This document shows positions 15,519 through 23,384 of a DNA stretch of 42,986 nt, piece by piece (position 1 is the stretch's first letter; each line of letters starts with the position of its first letter). Origin of the DNA: Saprospiraceae bacterium (GTDB taxonomy: Bacteria; Bacteroidota; Bacteroidia; Chitinophagales; Saprospiraceae); the NCBI GenBank assembly GCA_018057925.1, contig JAGPCT010000029.1:1-42986 (forward strand), in the 5' to 3' direction. Under the pieces are notes generated by a model. That model did no database searches, had not been told where the DNA came from, and saw only the letters and a program-made list of their open reading frames with translations. The translations under genes and the position numbers were made by a program.

Positions 15519-16244
15519 ATGGAAATTGAAGTAAAAAGTACACATGAATTCAATGACTTCGCTGCCCGCCGCATTCTTTCTATAATCGAACATAGTGTAG
15601 ATCATCAAGGTCACTGTTCAGTAGCTCTTTCCGGCGGTAATACGCCACGTGAAGTTTATGAAGCCATAGTACGATTGCAAAATGATTTTGATATTAATTG
15701 GAAAAGGGTATTTTTCTTTTGGGGCGATGAAAGGTTGGTACCTTCTGACGACCTAAGTAGTAATACCAGAATGGCTTATGAAAATTTATTGGATCATCTT
15801 CCTGTCCCGGGTTTTAATATTTTCCCTTTCAGAACGGATCTTTCTGTTGAAGAGGCTGCGGCAGATATGGAAGAAAAAATAAGAAATCACTTTGATGTAC
15901 TCACCATCAATGCTTTTGACTTAGTCTTATTGGGATTGGGTGAAGATGGACATACTCTTTCTTTATTTCCTCAGTCTTATGCCTTAAAAATCACAGACCA
16001 ATGGGTCTATGGCTATTTTGTAGGAGAAAAGATAGGCTATCGCCTGACATTCTTACCGGTACCTATCAACAATTCTTTGAATACAATATTCTTAGTTCGG
16101 GGTGCAAAGAAGGCAGATATTATAAAGCAAGTTCTTTTTGGTAGAAAAGATATCGATCTCTATCCGGCACAAGTTATCCGGCCGACAAATGGCAAATTAG
16201 AGTGGATTGTTGATGAGGAAGCCGCAGTAAACATTAAGAAGTAA
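15519..16244 (+). CDS. pgl: 6-phosphogluconolactonase
   Basis: This cytoplasmic enzyme hydrolyses 6-phosphogluconolactone to 6-phosphogluconate, the step between zwf and gnd. The 241-residue protein is of family length and fold (NagB-like). Visible motifs are VALSGGNTPREVYEAI (about residues 36-51, phosphate loop), FFWGDERLVPSDDLSSN (about 68-84) and LLGLGEDGHTLSLFP (about 142-156), which includes the catalytic histidine. The context confirms the call: gnd and zwf lie upstream in the same direction, interrupted by the inserted lipoprotein island. The gene converges on paaD with a 16-base gap. Confidence 0.95.
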   Translation: MEIEVKSTHEFNDFAARRILSIIEHSVDHQGHCSVALSGGNTPREVYEAIVRLQNDFDINWKRVFFFWGDERLVPSDDLSSNTRMAYENLLDHLPVPGFNIFPFRTDLSVEEAAADMEEKIRNHFDVLTINAFDLVLLGLGEDGHTLSLFPQSYALKITDQWVYGYFVGEKIGYRLTFLPVPINNSLNTIFLVRGAKKADIIKQVLFGRKDIDLYPAQVIRPTNGKLEWIVDEEAAVNIKK

Positions 16245-16260
16245 TAAGCTAATTCTTGTC

Positions 16261-16764
16261 CTAAGATTCCGGTTGTCGGATTCCATTACATTTAAAGTAT
16301 TCGAAAGGTTCTAAGCAATCATTACATTGCATCAGTGCCTTACATGCAGTAGAACCAAAGGCTGATATCAGTTTAGTATTGGACGAATGGCATTTTGGGC
16401 ACAGGATGGAGGATTCACCATTGATAAGTTGCTCTATCCGTGTCGATGCATCCGGAGCCGCTATTCCATATTCTTGAATCGCATCCATGCCTTGCTGAGA
16501 GATTCGATCGGTAGTCCAATGTGGGCTATTGAGGTAGGCTACTTCTATGTCTCTAAAGCCGGCGTCGTAGCATTTTTCATAGACCATCATTCGGATAAGA
16601 TCCATCGCCGGGCATCCGTTGTAAGTGGGAAGTATGCCTATATACAGCTTATTTTCTTCAACTTTAATCTTCTCCACGATACCTAAGTCAACGATTGTCA
16701 ATACCGGTATCTCCGGATCGCTGATTTCTTTTAACAACTCAAGAACTTCGGCATCTGTTTTCAT
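16261..16764 (-). CDS. paaD: 1,2-phenylacetyl-CoA epoxidase, subunit PaaD
   Basis: PaaD belongs to the MIP18/DUF59 family and is needed to mature the di-iron phenylacetyl-CoA epoxidase. I start it at ATG 16764 (MKTDAEVLELLKEISDPEIP), one base after the paaC stop; the longer frame from 16857 lies inside paaC. The 167-residue product has the family signature SDPEIPVLTIVDLGIV, the TYNGCPAMDLIR motif with its conserved cysteine, and the C-terminal zinc-ribbon-like cysteine pairs CPKC and CNDC followed by FEYFKC. It is the last gene of the paa operon and ends convergently with pgl. Confidence 0.93.
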   Translation of the reverse strand: MKTDAEVLELLKEISDPEIPVLTIVDLGIVEKIKVEENKLYIGILPTYNGCPAMDLIRMMVYEKCYDAGFRDIEVAYLNSPHWTTDRISQQGMDAIQEYGIAAPDASTRIEQLINGESSILCPKCHSSNTKLISAFGSTACKALMQCNDCLEPFEYFKCNGIRQPES

Positions 16765-16765
16765 C

Positions 16766-17527
16766 TTACCATTGCAGATTTGGATATACTCTTTGCATAT
16801 ATTGCATTTCAGCAAGGATATACCCAAGATGTTCAGTGTGTATTCCTTTTCGCCCACCGGTTACAGTGTGCTGATCTGCTGGTATTGTTAGGTTACACGC
16901 TACCAGATGTTGTGTAATCTGTGCTTCATACGTTTCTTTAATTTCGGACGGCAAAATTCCAATACCATCTGAAGATATAGCAATATCCACATCACTTGAC
17001 ATGGTAAGTTCTTGGTGAAAACGCCACAACTGATTCAGTGCATTTTGCATCCGTTGATGACCTTCATCTGAACCAAGGGAGAGTCTTTTGACCCATTCGC
17101 TACTCCATTTATGATGGTATGTTGTTTCAACTTTGCATTTGTGCGCTATTTCGCTGATGGACGCGTGGTTGCTCTGTTCTAAGGCAGTATAATACATTTT
17201 TTTAAAGGCATCATATAGATATTGCCGCATAATAGTCTGTCCCCAATCTCCGTTGGGTTGTTCTGTTAGGAGAAGATTGGACATGTTACGAGCATCGCGA
17301 AGATATGCCAGATCATCTTCATTGTTGAAAGTCGTTGAGTGATCACATGCCAATTGATACCAAAGTCTTGCCTGACCCAGGATATCAAGCGTAATGTTGG
17401 TGATAGCGATGTCTTGTTCAAGTACAGGGCCATGTCCGCACCATTCTGACAGTCTTTGGCTGATGATAAGTGCATCGTCACCCAATTGGACTAAGAATCT
17501 AAAAAGTGGAGTCTGATTTTCTAACAT
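16766..17527 (-). CDS. paaC: 1,2-phenylacetyl-CoA epoxidase, structural subunit PaaC
   Basis: PaaC is the ferritin-like scaffold subunit that pairs with catalytic PaaA in the aerobic phenylacetate pathway. The 253-residue protein shows the expected helical bundle with LSEWCGHGPVLEQDIAITNI near the start, ILGQARLWYQLA (about residues 49-60) and KVETTYHHKWSSEWVKRL followed by DEGHQRMQNALN (about 132-162). It lies between paaB (12-base gap) and paaD (1-base gap), a tight cluster consistent with stoichiometric expression. Confidence 0.95.
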   Translation of the reverse strand: MLENQTPLFRFLVQLGDDALIISQRLSEWCGHGPVLEQDIAITNITLDILGQARLWYQLACDHSTTFNNEDDLAYLRDARNMSNLLLTEQPNGDWGQTIMRQYLYDAFKKMYYTALEQSNHASISEIAHKCKVETTYHHKWSSEWVKRLSLGSDEGHQRMQNALNQLWRFHQELTMSSDVDIAISSDGIGILPSEIKETYEAQITQHLVACNLTIPADQHTVTGGRKGIHTEHLGYILAEMQYMQRVYPNLQW

Positions 17528-17539
17528 ATCAAGTTGAGA

Positions 17540-17824
17540 TTACATGTGTTTAACTTCGTCGGGCAATTCAAAAAATGTTGGATGTCGATAGATTTTACTT
17601 TCTGCCGGCTCAAAAAACTCATCATTTTGCTGAGGGTCGGAGGCTGTAATGTAATTAGATGGGATAACCCAAATACTGTTACCTTCCATCCGGCGGGTAT
17701 ATACATCCCGTGCATTTTCTAATGCCATAGTCGCATTGGGTGCGTGTAAGCTGCCGACATGCTTGTGCTGCAAGCCGTTTTTACTTCTGATAAATATTTC
17801 CCAAAGTGGCCAATTGCTGCTCAT
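17540..17824 (-). CDS. paaB: 1,2-phenylacetyl-CoA epoxidase, subunit PaaB
   Basis: PaaB is the small subunit of the epoxidase complex, thought to bridge PaaAC heterodimers. The 94-residue protein matches the family in length and in the segments WPLWEIFIRSKNGLQHKHVG, GSLHAPNATMALENARDVYT-type sequence and RRMEGNSIWVIPSNYI. An 88-base gap separates it from paaA and 12 bases from paaC. Confidence 0.95.
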   Translation of the reverse strand: MSSNWPLWEIFIRSKNGLQHKHVGSLHAPNATMALENARDVYTRRMEGNSIWVIPSNYITASDPQQNDEFFEPAESKIYRHPTFFELPDEVKHM

Positions 17825-17912
17825 GTCTATCTATTTTTTAATTTTATGATGCAATAAATGTTTTGAATAAAGTTAGCTTGATAGAATTTTTTTAAATGAT
17901 ATCAAAAGGTGA

Positions 17913-18839
17913 CTAATCTGTATATTTTTCCGCATACCCGGCAGCGGCTTTTCTGACCCATTCGCCATCATTCCATGCCTTCTTCCTTGCCTCAATCCTT
18001 TCATAATTACATGGACCGTTGCCCTTGACGACTTGCCAAAATTCATCCCAATTGATTTCGCCGAAGTCATATCCTTGTTTTTCTTCATTCCACTTCAAAT
18101 CAGGATCCGGTATCGTTATGCCAAGTAAATCCGCCTGCGGCTTCGTCATGTTGACAAAACGTTGCCTTAGTTCGTCGTTGCTAAACCGTTTTATTTTCCA
18201 GCGCATACTCTGTTCTGAGTGTACAGAATCTTTGTCTTCCGGGCCAAACATCATCAAAGAAGGCCACCACCACCTATTCAAGGCGTCCTGAGCCATCGCT
18301 TTTTGTTCTTCCGACCCTCTGCAAAGCGTCAACAAAATATCATATCCTTGTCTTTGATGAAAGGATTCTTCTTTGCAGATCCTTACCATGGCTCTGGCAT
18401 ACGGCCCATAGGATGCACGGCAAAGTGGAACCTGATTCATAATAGCTGCGCCATCCACCAGCCATCCGATAGCTCCCATATCCGCCCATGTAAGAGATGG
18501 ATAGTTGAAAATACTTGAATACTTAGCTCGACCATCATGAAGCTCTTCATACAATTGGTCACGACTCACTCCGAGTGTTTCACAAGCGCTATACAGATAT
18601 AAGCCATGCCCGGCCTCATCCTGAACCTTTGCCAATAATATGGCTTTTCTCTTGAGTGATGGAGCACGTGTAATCCAATTGCCCTCAGGCAACATTCCTA
18701 CAATTTCTGAATGTGCATGTTGTGCTATTTGTCGAATAAGGGTCTTGCGATAATTGTCCGGCATAAAATCATTCGGCTCTATCTTCTCATCTTTTTGTAT
18801 TCGACCTTCAAAATTCTGTTGTAGTGCAGCTTCAGACAT
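17913..18839 (-). CDS. paaA: 1,2-phenylacetyl-CoA epoxidase, catalytic subunit PaaA
   Basis: PaaA carries the di-iron centre that inserts oxygen into the ring of phenylacetyl-CoA. The 308-residue protein contains the carboxylate/histidine iron-binding helices: HAHSEIVGM (about 37-45), [20 protein letters not shown] (residues 70-89) and [15 protein letters not shown] (about 155-169). It also has the typical [19 protein letters not shown] segment near the C-terminus. In this operon paaA is separated from paaE by a TetR-type regulator gene rather than lying next to it. Confidence 0.96.
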   Translation of the reverse strand: MSEAALQQNFEGRIQKDEKIEPNDFMPDNYRKTLIRQIAQHAHSEIVGMLPEGNWITRAPSLKRKAILLAKVQDEAGHGLYLYSACETLGVSRDQLYEELHDGRAKYSSIFNYPSLTWADMGAIGWLVDGAAIMNQVPLCRASYGPYARAMVRICKEESFHQRQGYDILLTLCRGSEEQKAMAQDALNRWWWPSLMMFGPEDKDSVHSEQSMRWKIKRFSNDELRQRFVNMTKPQADLLGITIPDPDLKWNEEKQGYDFGEINWDEFWQVVKGNGPCNYERIEARKKAWNDGEWVRKAAAGYAEKYTD

Positions 18840-18882
18840 AATGATATTTTTAATTTATATGTTAAACTAACAGTTGTTCGTA

Positions 18883-19470
18883 TTAATAAGTTTCACGGAA
18901 AAGCCCTTTGCTCAGGATTTGAACGAGGTTGGCTTTTACCATTTCTATATTCTGCTCTTTATTTTCCTTAAAATAGTAATTCAGCCACTTCAGAGATGAT
19001 AAAAAGTAGAACACAATGATTTCCGGATTGTAATAATACAAAACTCCTTGCTCTATGCTTTCCTTAAAAAAGTTGGATAGTTGATGTTCATAATAGGCTC
19101 GCATACTGCGAAACTCTTTTAATTCTTTGCCTTTCAAGTGTTTCCATTCTTCTTCAAAGACTTGCATATTGTCCTTATATTTCGATGCAAGGTCAATGTG
19201 CAAGTGTATGATTTGTTCGATCTTATGGTGGCAACTCAGAGGAGCGCTCAACAACGAATCCAATCCCTGAACATAATCATTGCCAATATTAAAACAGATA
19301 GTCGCTAAAATATCTTGTTTTGAATGTATGTGATTATACAGACTACTGGCTTCTATGCCCACTGCATCGGCAATAGTACGCATAGAAGCTCCTGCATACC
19401 CATTGTCTTTAAATATACGGGCTGCCACTGCGATAATCTGCTCTCTCCGGGTCAATTCTACTGACTTCAT
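18883..19470 (-). CDS. TetR-family regulator of the paa operon (PaaR-like)
   Basis: The N-terminal helix-turn-helix reads RREQIIAVAARIFKDNGYAG followed by ASMRTIADAVGIEASSLYNH and is classical TetR. I start at ATG 19470 (MKSVELTRREQ), four bases after the paaE stop, giving 195 residues, the usual TetR length. The longer frame from 19632 overlaps paaE and adds nothing family-like. Its place between paaE and paaA, and a palindrome at 20579-20602 upstream of paaE, suggest autoregulation of the whole operon with a phenylacetyl-CoA-type effector. The effector is inference from the known PaaR regulators. Confidence 0.9.
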   Translation of the reverse strand: MKSVELTRREQIIAVAARIFKDNGYAGASMRTIADAVGIEASSLYNHIHSKQDILATICFNIGNDYVQGLDSLLSAPLSCHHKIEQIIHLHIDLASKYKDNMQVFEEEWKHLKGKELKEFRSMRAYYEHQLSNFFKESIEQGVLYYYNPEIIVFYFLSSLKWLNYYFKENKEQNIEMVKANLVQILSKGLFRETY

Positions 19471-19474
19471 GACA

Positions 19475-20545
19475 TCAATAGTCATAATCAACGAATAACT
19501 TCCCTGAGCGTGGATGAGACTGACAAGTAAGTATAAATCCTTCTTCCAACTCATCCTCTTCCAAAGCAAAGTTCTGATCCATCTTAACCTGACCTTCAGA
19601 TAGATGGGCACGACAGGTACAACATACGCCACCTTTGCAAGAATATGGAAGATCCAACCCCTGTTTCAAACCCGCTTCCAAAATACTCATTTTATCATAG
19701 CCTAAGTTGAAAGTCGTTTCTTTACCGTCTAATCTTACAGTTACTTCGGCTGTACCTGTAAAGTCGATATGCTCTTCTTGAACGACCTCTGGCAGACTGC
19801 CTGTATGAAATAATTCAAAATGTACATGATTGATAGGGACATTAAGAGTTTTTGTCAATAGGTCTTTGATAGAAATAGTCTGTTCTTGAGGGCCACAGAT
19901 AAAAAATTGAGAACCTGCAAAATTAGGGACAAAGGTTTCCAGTAAAACTTTACTCTTATCCGCTGTCATCCTTCCATAAAATAAGTCCGCATCCAGAAAT
20001 TCCCTACTAAAAAGATATACAACCTGAAGTCTGTCCGTATATTTGTTTTTGATACCATCTAATTCTTCCCGAAACATCATAGACGCAATATTTCGGTTGC
20101 TATAAAACAAAGTACATACTGCGGTGTCATCCTTTTCCAACTTGTCTTTTATCATCGAGATAATCGGTGTAATGCCGCTACCGGTGGCAAAAAAAACAAA
20201 TTGATTATCCGCTGCATTCTTACCTTGAATCGTGAAATTGCCTACAGGCGGCATAATGTCTAAAGTATCCCCTATCTTCAGTTGATTCAAGGCAATATTT
20301 GAAAAAATCCCGTCCTTAACTCCTCTCACACCTATACGGATAATACCTTCAGAAGGCCCTGAACAGATACTGTAAGTGCGTCTAAGTTCTTCACCATTAG
20401 AGAAAATTCGGATGGAAATATTTTGTCCGGCTAAGAAGTGAAAAGTGCTTTCAGGCAAGCCATCCATGTCAAATCCGATAATGATACTATCATCGGTCTG
20501 TCTATCTAAATAATTTACTGTAAGTGTATGAAATTGTTGTGCCAC
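19475..20545 (-). CDS. paaE: 1,2-phenylacetyl-CoA epoxidase, reductase subunit PaaE
   Basis: PaaE passes electrons from NADPH to the PaaA di-iron site. The protein has a ferredoxin-NADP reductase module (FAD-binding RRTYSICSGPSEG, about residues 55-67; NAD(P)-binding FFATGSGITPIISMI, about 117-131) and a C-terminal plant-type 2Fe-2S domain with CKGGVCCTC and a distal cysteine in ILTCQSHP. The longest frame starts at TTG 20563, but that codon lies within a TACATTTG promoter-like box. GTG 20545 gives MAQQFHTLTV, the usual PaaE N-terminus, so I prefer it (356 residues). It leads the operon paaE-tetR-paaABCD. Confidence 0.93.
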   Translation of the reverse strand: MAQQFHTLTVNYLDRQTDDSIIIGFDMDGLPESTFHFLAGQNISIRIFSNGEELRRTYSICSGPSEGIIRIGVRGVKDGIFSNIALNQLKIGDTLDIMPPVGNFTIQGKNAADNQFVFFATGSGITPIISMIKDKLEKDDTAVCTLFYSNRNIASMMFREELDGIKNKYTDRLQVVYLFSREFLDADLFYGRMTADKSKVLLETFVPNFAGSQFFICGPQEQTISIKDLLTKTLNVPINHVHFELFHTGSLPEVVQEEHIDFTGTAEVTVRLDGKETTFNLGYDKMSILEAGLKQGLDLPYSCKGGVCCTCRAHLSEGQVKMDQNFALEEDELEEGFILTCQSHPRSGKLFVDYDY

Positions 20546-20578
20546 TTTTTTAAATTTTGACAAATGTACTCAATTAAA

Positions 20579-20602
20579 ACAAACGAACATTTGTTAGTTT
20601 GT
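20579..20602. promoter_or_regulatory. Palindromic operator upstream of paaE
   Basis: The 24-base sequence has half-sites ACAAACGAACAT and TTGTTAGTTTGT, matching in 10 of 12 paired positions about its centre. It sits just upstream of a TACATTTG -7-like box (minus strand, 20568-20561), where a repressor would block transcription. The TetR-type protein encoded two genes down is the obvious candidate to bind it. Confidence 0.6.
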
Positions 20603-20885
20603 GAATATTTTAAAATTGAATAAAGCTTAGTACTTTTAAAATTTCGTAAAGTACTGATTTTGAGTGATATTTAAATTGTGTAACTTTTTCTCACATGGAT
20701 CAATATAACCGGTAATATCATAAAAAATAGTCTATTTTTATGACCAATAAGAATCATTCGCAAATAATGTTAATGATTTTTAAAAAAAACAATGACAACT
20801 TGAAACTTAATACACAAAAATTATGTATTAATAATTATGCCTTTATCTGATACATAAAGATTTGTAATAAGTAATATTTGAAAAT
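20603..20885. other. AT-rich intergenic region between paa operon and truncated T9SS gene
   Basis: These 283 bases contain no supported frame, hairpin or repeat. The abrupt change to GC-rich coding DNA shortly after 20886 marks the junction where the 5' part of the T9SS gene seems to be missing. Confidence 0.35.
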
Positions 20886-21698
20886 ATGTTCTTCAATGGC
20901 GGGACAGAGCTACTAGTGTTTAAAGAAGTATATGCTTCCACATGGATGTCATACCATGATCTGCTTGCCCGTACTCAAGATCCATCATTGGCGGAGCGCA
21001 GGTATTACGAATCATTGCTGACCGACCAGGCTGGTGATGTAATCCGCTATATGCTCAATGATACCCTGCACAATTACCTCGACTCCTTAGCTGCCTGGTC
21101 GCTGCGGCTCAATACGCCCGCGGGCGACTGGTACGCTGCCGACGTGTACCGCAACCTGGGCTATTCCGCCACCACTACATCCATAGTCAATGCCATCGGC
21201 ATCCGGTACAGCGGCATCATAGACCCCTCTGGGTACAATGAGCATAAGACCCTCTTCGGCCTCATCGGCGCCGCGCAGTCAGCCTTGCTGCCAGCCGCTT
21301 CGCTGGCCTCATATGTAGCGGGTAGCCCCGGTTATGTACGCTCACTGGCTACGGCCTTCCAGGTATCGAGAGGGGAATGCCACGACCCGTACTACTGGGT
21401 AGGTAGTGTAAGTTTTCGCTCAGCAGAAGAAGAATCGCCAACAAAACCTACACCCAAGTTGACTGTGTACCCGAACCCTACCACTGGTCTTATAACGGTC
21501 GATCTTAGTGCACCAGTATCGGGAGGAATACTTACGTTGTATGGTCCGTTGGGAGATGTTATCGTGAGCAGACCGATCAATAATAATCAAGCCTCAATTC
21601 AGCTTGACCTTTCCGGAAGGCCATCCGGTCAGTATTACGTATCTTTACATAAAGATGACGGAGAGGTTATTAAAACGTCATTTATGATCATCAAATAA
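20886..21698 (+). CDS. C-terminal remnant of a T9SS-secreted protein
   Basis: The 270-residue frame ends in a type A T9SS sorting domain (LTVYPNPTTGLITVDL, about residues 194-209; SGRPSGQYYVSLHKDDG; basic end SFMIIK). There is no signal peptide: the first residues (MFFNGGTELLVFKEVYAS) look internal, so the gene has probably lost its 5' part and is unlikely to be exported. The passenger part, rich in Y, S and A (LLTDQAGDVIRYMLNDTLHN), is of no family I recognise. From about 20960 to 21430 it is clearly more GC-rich than everything around it, a sign of transfer. A strong terminator follows directly. Confidence 0.6.
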   Translation: MFFNGGTELLVFKEVYASTWMSYHDLLARTQDPSLAERRYYESLLTDQAGDVIRYMLNDTLHNYLDSLAAWSLRLNTPAGDWYAADVYRNLGYSATTTSIVNAIGIRYSGIIDPSGYNEHKTLFGLIGAAQSALLPAASLASYVAGSPGYVRSLATAFQVSRGECHDPYYWVGSVSFRSAEEESPTKPTPKLTVYPNPTTGLITVDLSAPVSGGILTLYGPLGDVIVSRPINNNQASIQLDLSGRPSGQYYVSLHKDDGEVIKTSFMIIK

Positions 21699-21705
21699 AA
21701 TCTGG

Positions 21706-21745
21706 TAGGGAACCATCACATCTCCAAGATGGTTCCCTATTTTAA
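21706..21745 (+). terminator. Rho-independent terminator after the truncated T9SS gene
   Basis: TAGGGAACCAT (21706-21716) and ATGGTTCCCTA (21729-21739) form a perfect 11-bp stem with a 12-base loop, followed by TTTTAAA. It starts 7 bases after the stop codon. Confidence 0.85.
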
Positions 21746-21756
21746 ATGTATATTGA

Positions 21757-23334
21757 ATGAGAAATATATATATACTAATTTGTTTTATCTTATTATCAAG
21801 CCTTAATGCTCAAGAGAGTTATCTAAAGTATTGTAATTTTAATGCTCCTTATAGTGAAGTATATGATATTAAAATTATTAAGGATGAAATATTCGGAACA
21901 GGTTTTGGATGGGATACAACTATAATTCCTCCTAAACAATTGTTTTACATATTTAAGGCTGATATACAAGGTGACGTATTAGATTATAAATTTTATCGCA
22001 ATGAAGACACCTCTATGTATGCACCTTATGCTATGGGTCCACTGTATTTTCCATGTTTATTAACATTGGATAGTTCGAACTTTGTTGTTGTATTCTTCAA
22101 CCTTACGAAAGGGCTTGAGATATTTAAATTTGATACAACTTTGGAAATAATAAATAAAAACAGCGTTCCAAGTAGTCATCAAAATACAGGTATTTGTCCG
22201 ATAAAGATGTTTAAATTGAATAATTATATTTATTTAGTTGGATACGAGAATTTTGCTCCAAATAAATATCAAAGTTATCTCTTTAAATATGATCTTGAAT
22301 TGAAATTGATATCGAAAGTTATAGTACCAAATGTTGAACAATTAAGATCATTTGAATATAGTAGTATTCAAAATAAATTTATTTATTCTCAACGGGAAGG
22401 AGGTAAAGATCGTATTGTAGTGTCAGATACTGTGTTTAATCATATACAACAAATAGAACAAAATATTTCGATGAAAGAGGTAATTTTCACGAATATCCTT
22501 AGCACAGATAAAAATGATTATTTACTTAGTAATTCTGATGTGTTTGGAGATGATGTTACCGGCTATTCATTTTCCAAAAACATTTCATATTTTAATGAGG
22601 AATTTAATAAGACATGGACATTTCGTCTGGGAGGATTGCCGGATATGAGTTCAGCTGTTGTTAACATTATTCCTTCGTCCGATGGCGCCTATTTTGCTTA
22701 TGGCCAGGTAGGAGCGAGGGTAGCTGATATTCGTAATATCTACCCATCTTTAGATTCTATAGATATCATGATGCTCAGTACGGTCAAGTTTAAAGATGAC
22801 GGTAGAATATTGTGGCAGCGTTTTGACACTTTGGAAATTGGTTATTATAATGTGAGTTACGCCAAAAGCGGTGGTATGGTGGCAGCCGGTGATGGAGGGC
22901 TATATGTATCAGGAGATGTTACATGGTATGATACCATTAGGGTCGATGGAATACTTAAGAGAAGAACTGACTACAAGCACTTCCTGATGAAGATCGACTC
23001 CAACGGCTGTGTCGATGGCCTTCATTGTAATGTAGAGCCCAAAACGGAGACGGTACTGTCGGTGCAGCCTTCTTTTCCATCTGATGCAGGGAAGATGACT
23101 GTATATCCCAACCCTACTACGGGCATTGTGACGGTCGATCCGGGGATGGCAGTAACAAAAGGAATACTTACAGTGTACAATGTGTTGGGAGAAGTAGTCA
23201 CCATCAGGTCGCTTGCCGGTGATGAGCAGGGTATCCAGCTCGGTCTGTCCGGTCAGCCATCCGGTCAGTATTATATCACGATACGACGAGAGGATGGGAA
23301 GATGGCCAAAGCATCCTTTATCATTCACAGATAA
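21757..23334 (+). CDS. T9SS-secreted protein with type A sorting domain
   Basis: The 525-residue product has a signal peptide (MRNIYILICFILLSSLNAQ) and a C-terminal T9SS sorting domain starting near residue 450 (MTVYPNPTTGIVTVDPG, SGQPSGQYYITIRREDG, SFIIHR). The middle (about 25-400) has propeller-like beta repeats (LFKYDLELKLISKVIVPN), and a DSNGCVDGLHC motif precedes the sorting domain; I cannot name a family. Base composition changes inside the gene: the first two thirds are AT-rich, while the end from about 22,680 on is much richer in GC. The last part plus 44 bases beyond the stop recurs at 42245-42439, so the 3' end looks exchanged as a cassette. Confidence 0.85.
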   Translation: MRNIYILICFILLSSLNAQESYLKYCNFNAPYSEVYDIKIIKDEIFGTGFGWDTTIIPPKQLFYIFKADIQGDVLDYKFYRNEDTSMYAPYAMGPLYFPCLLTLDSSNFVVVFFNLTKGLEIFKFDTTLEIINKNSVPSSHQNTGICPIKMFKLNNYIYLVGYENFAPNKYQSYLFKYDLELKLISKVIVPNVEQLRSFEYSSIQNKFIYSQREGGKDRIVVSDTVFNHIQQIEQNISMKEVIFTNILSTDKNDYLLSNSDVFGDDVTGYSFSKNISYFNEEFNKTWTFRLGGLPDMSSAVVNIIPSSDGAYFAYGQVGARVADIRNIYPSLDSIDIMMLSTVKFKDDGRILWQRFDTLEIGYYNVSYAKSGGMVAAGDGGLYVSGDVTWYDTIRVDGILKRRTDYKHFLMKIDSNGCVDGLHCNVEPKTETVLSVQPSFPSDAGKMTVYPNPTTGIVTVDPGMAVTKGILTVYNVLGEVVTIRSLAGDEQGIQLGLSGQPSGQYYITIRREDGKMAKASFIIHR

Positions 23335-23378
23335 ATGCAAAGCAATCCACCTTTTATAGAGATTATTTCCTCATTTAT
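23184..23378 (+). repeat. 195-bp sorting-domain/3' flank repeat, copy A
   Basis: From TTGGGAGAAGTAGT to CTCATTTAT this sequence matches the reverse complement of 42245-42439 with only about ten differences. The match covers the last 50 codons of the T9SS protein and the first 44 bases after its stop, then ends abruptly. Confidence 0.85.
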
Positions 23379-23384
23379 GTAGAT

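Noticed and set aside
19471-19632. N-terminal extension of the TetR regulator
   Set aside because: It overlaps the paaE 2Fe-2S coding region and adds sequence unlike any TetR protein; ATG 19470 fits family length.
22909-23340. 143-codon frame antisense to the T9SS gene
   Set aside because: Shadow of the GC-richer sorting-domain coding region; no signal peptide, motif or promoter.
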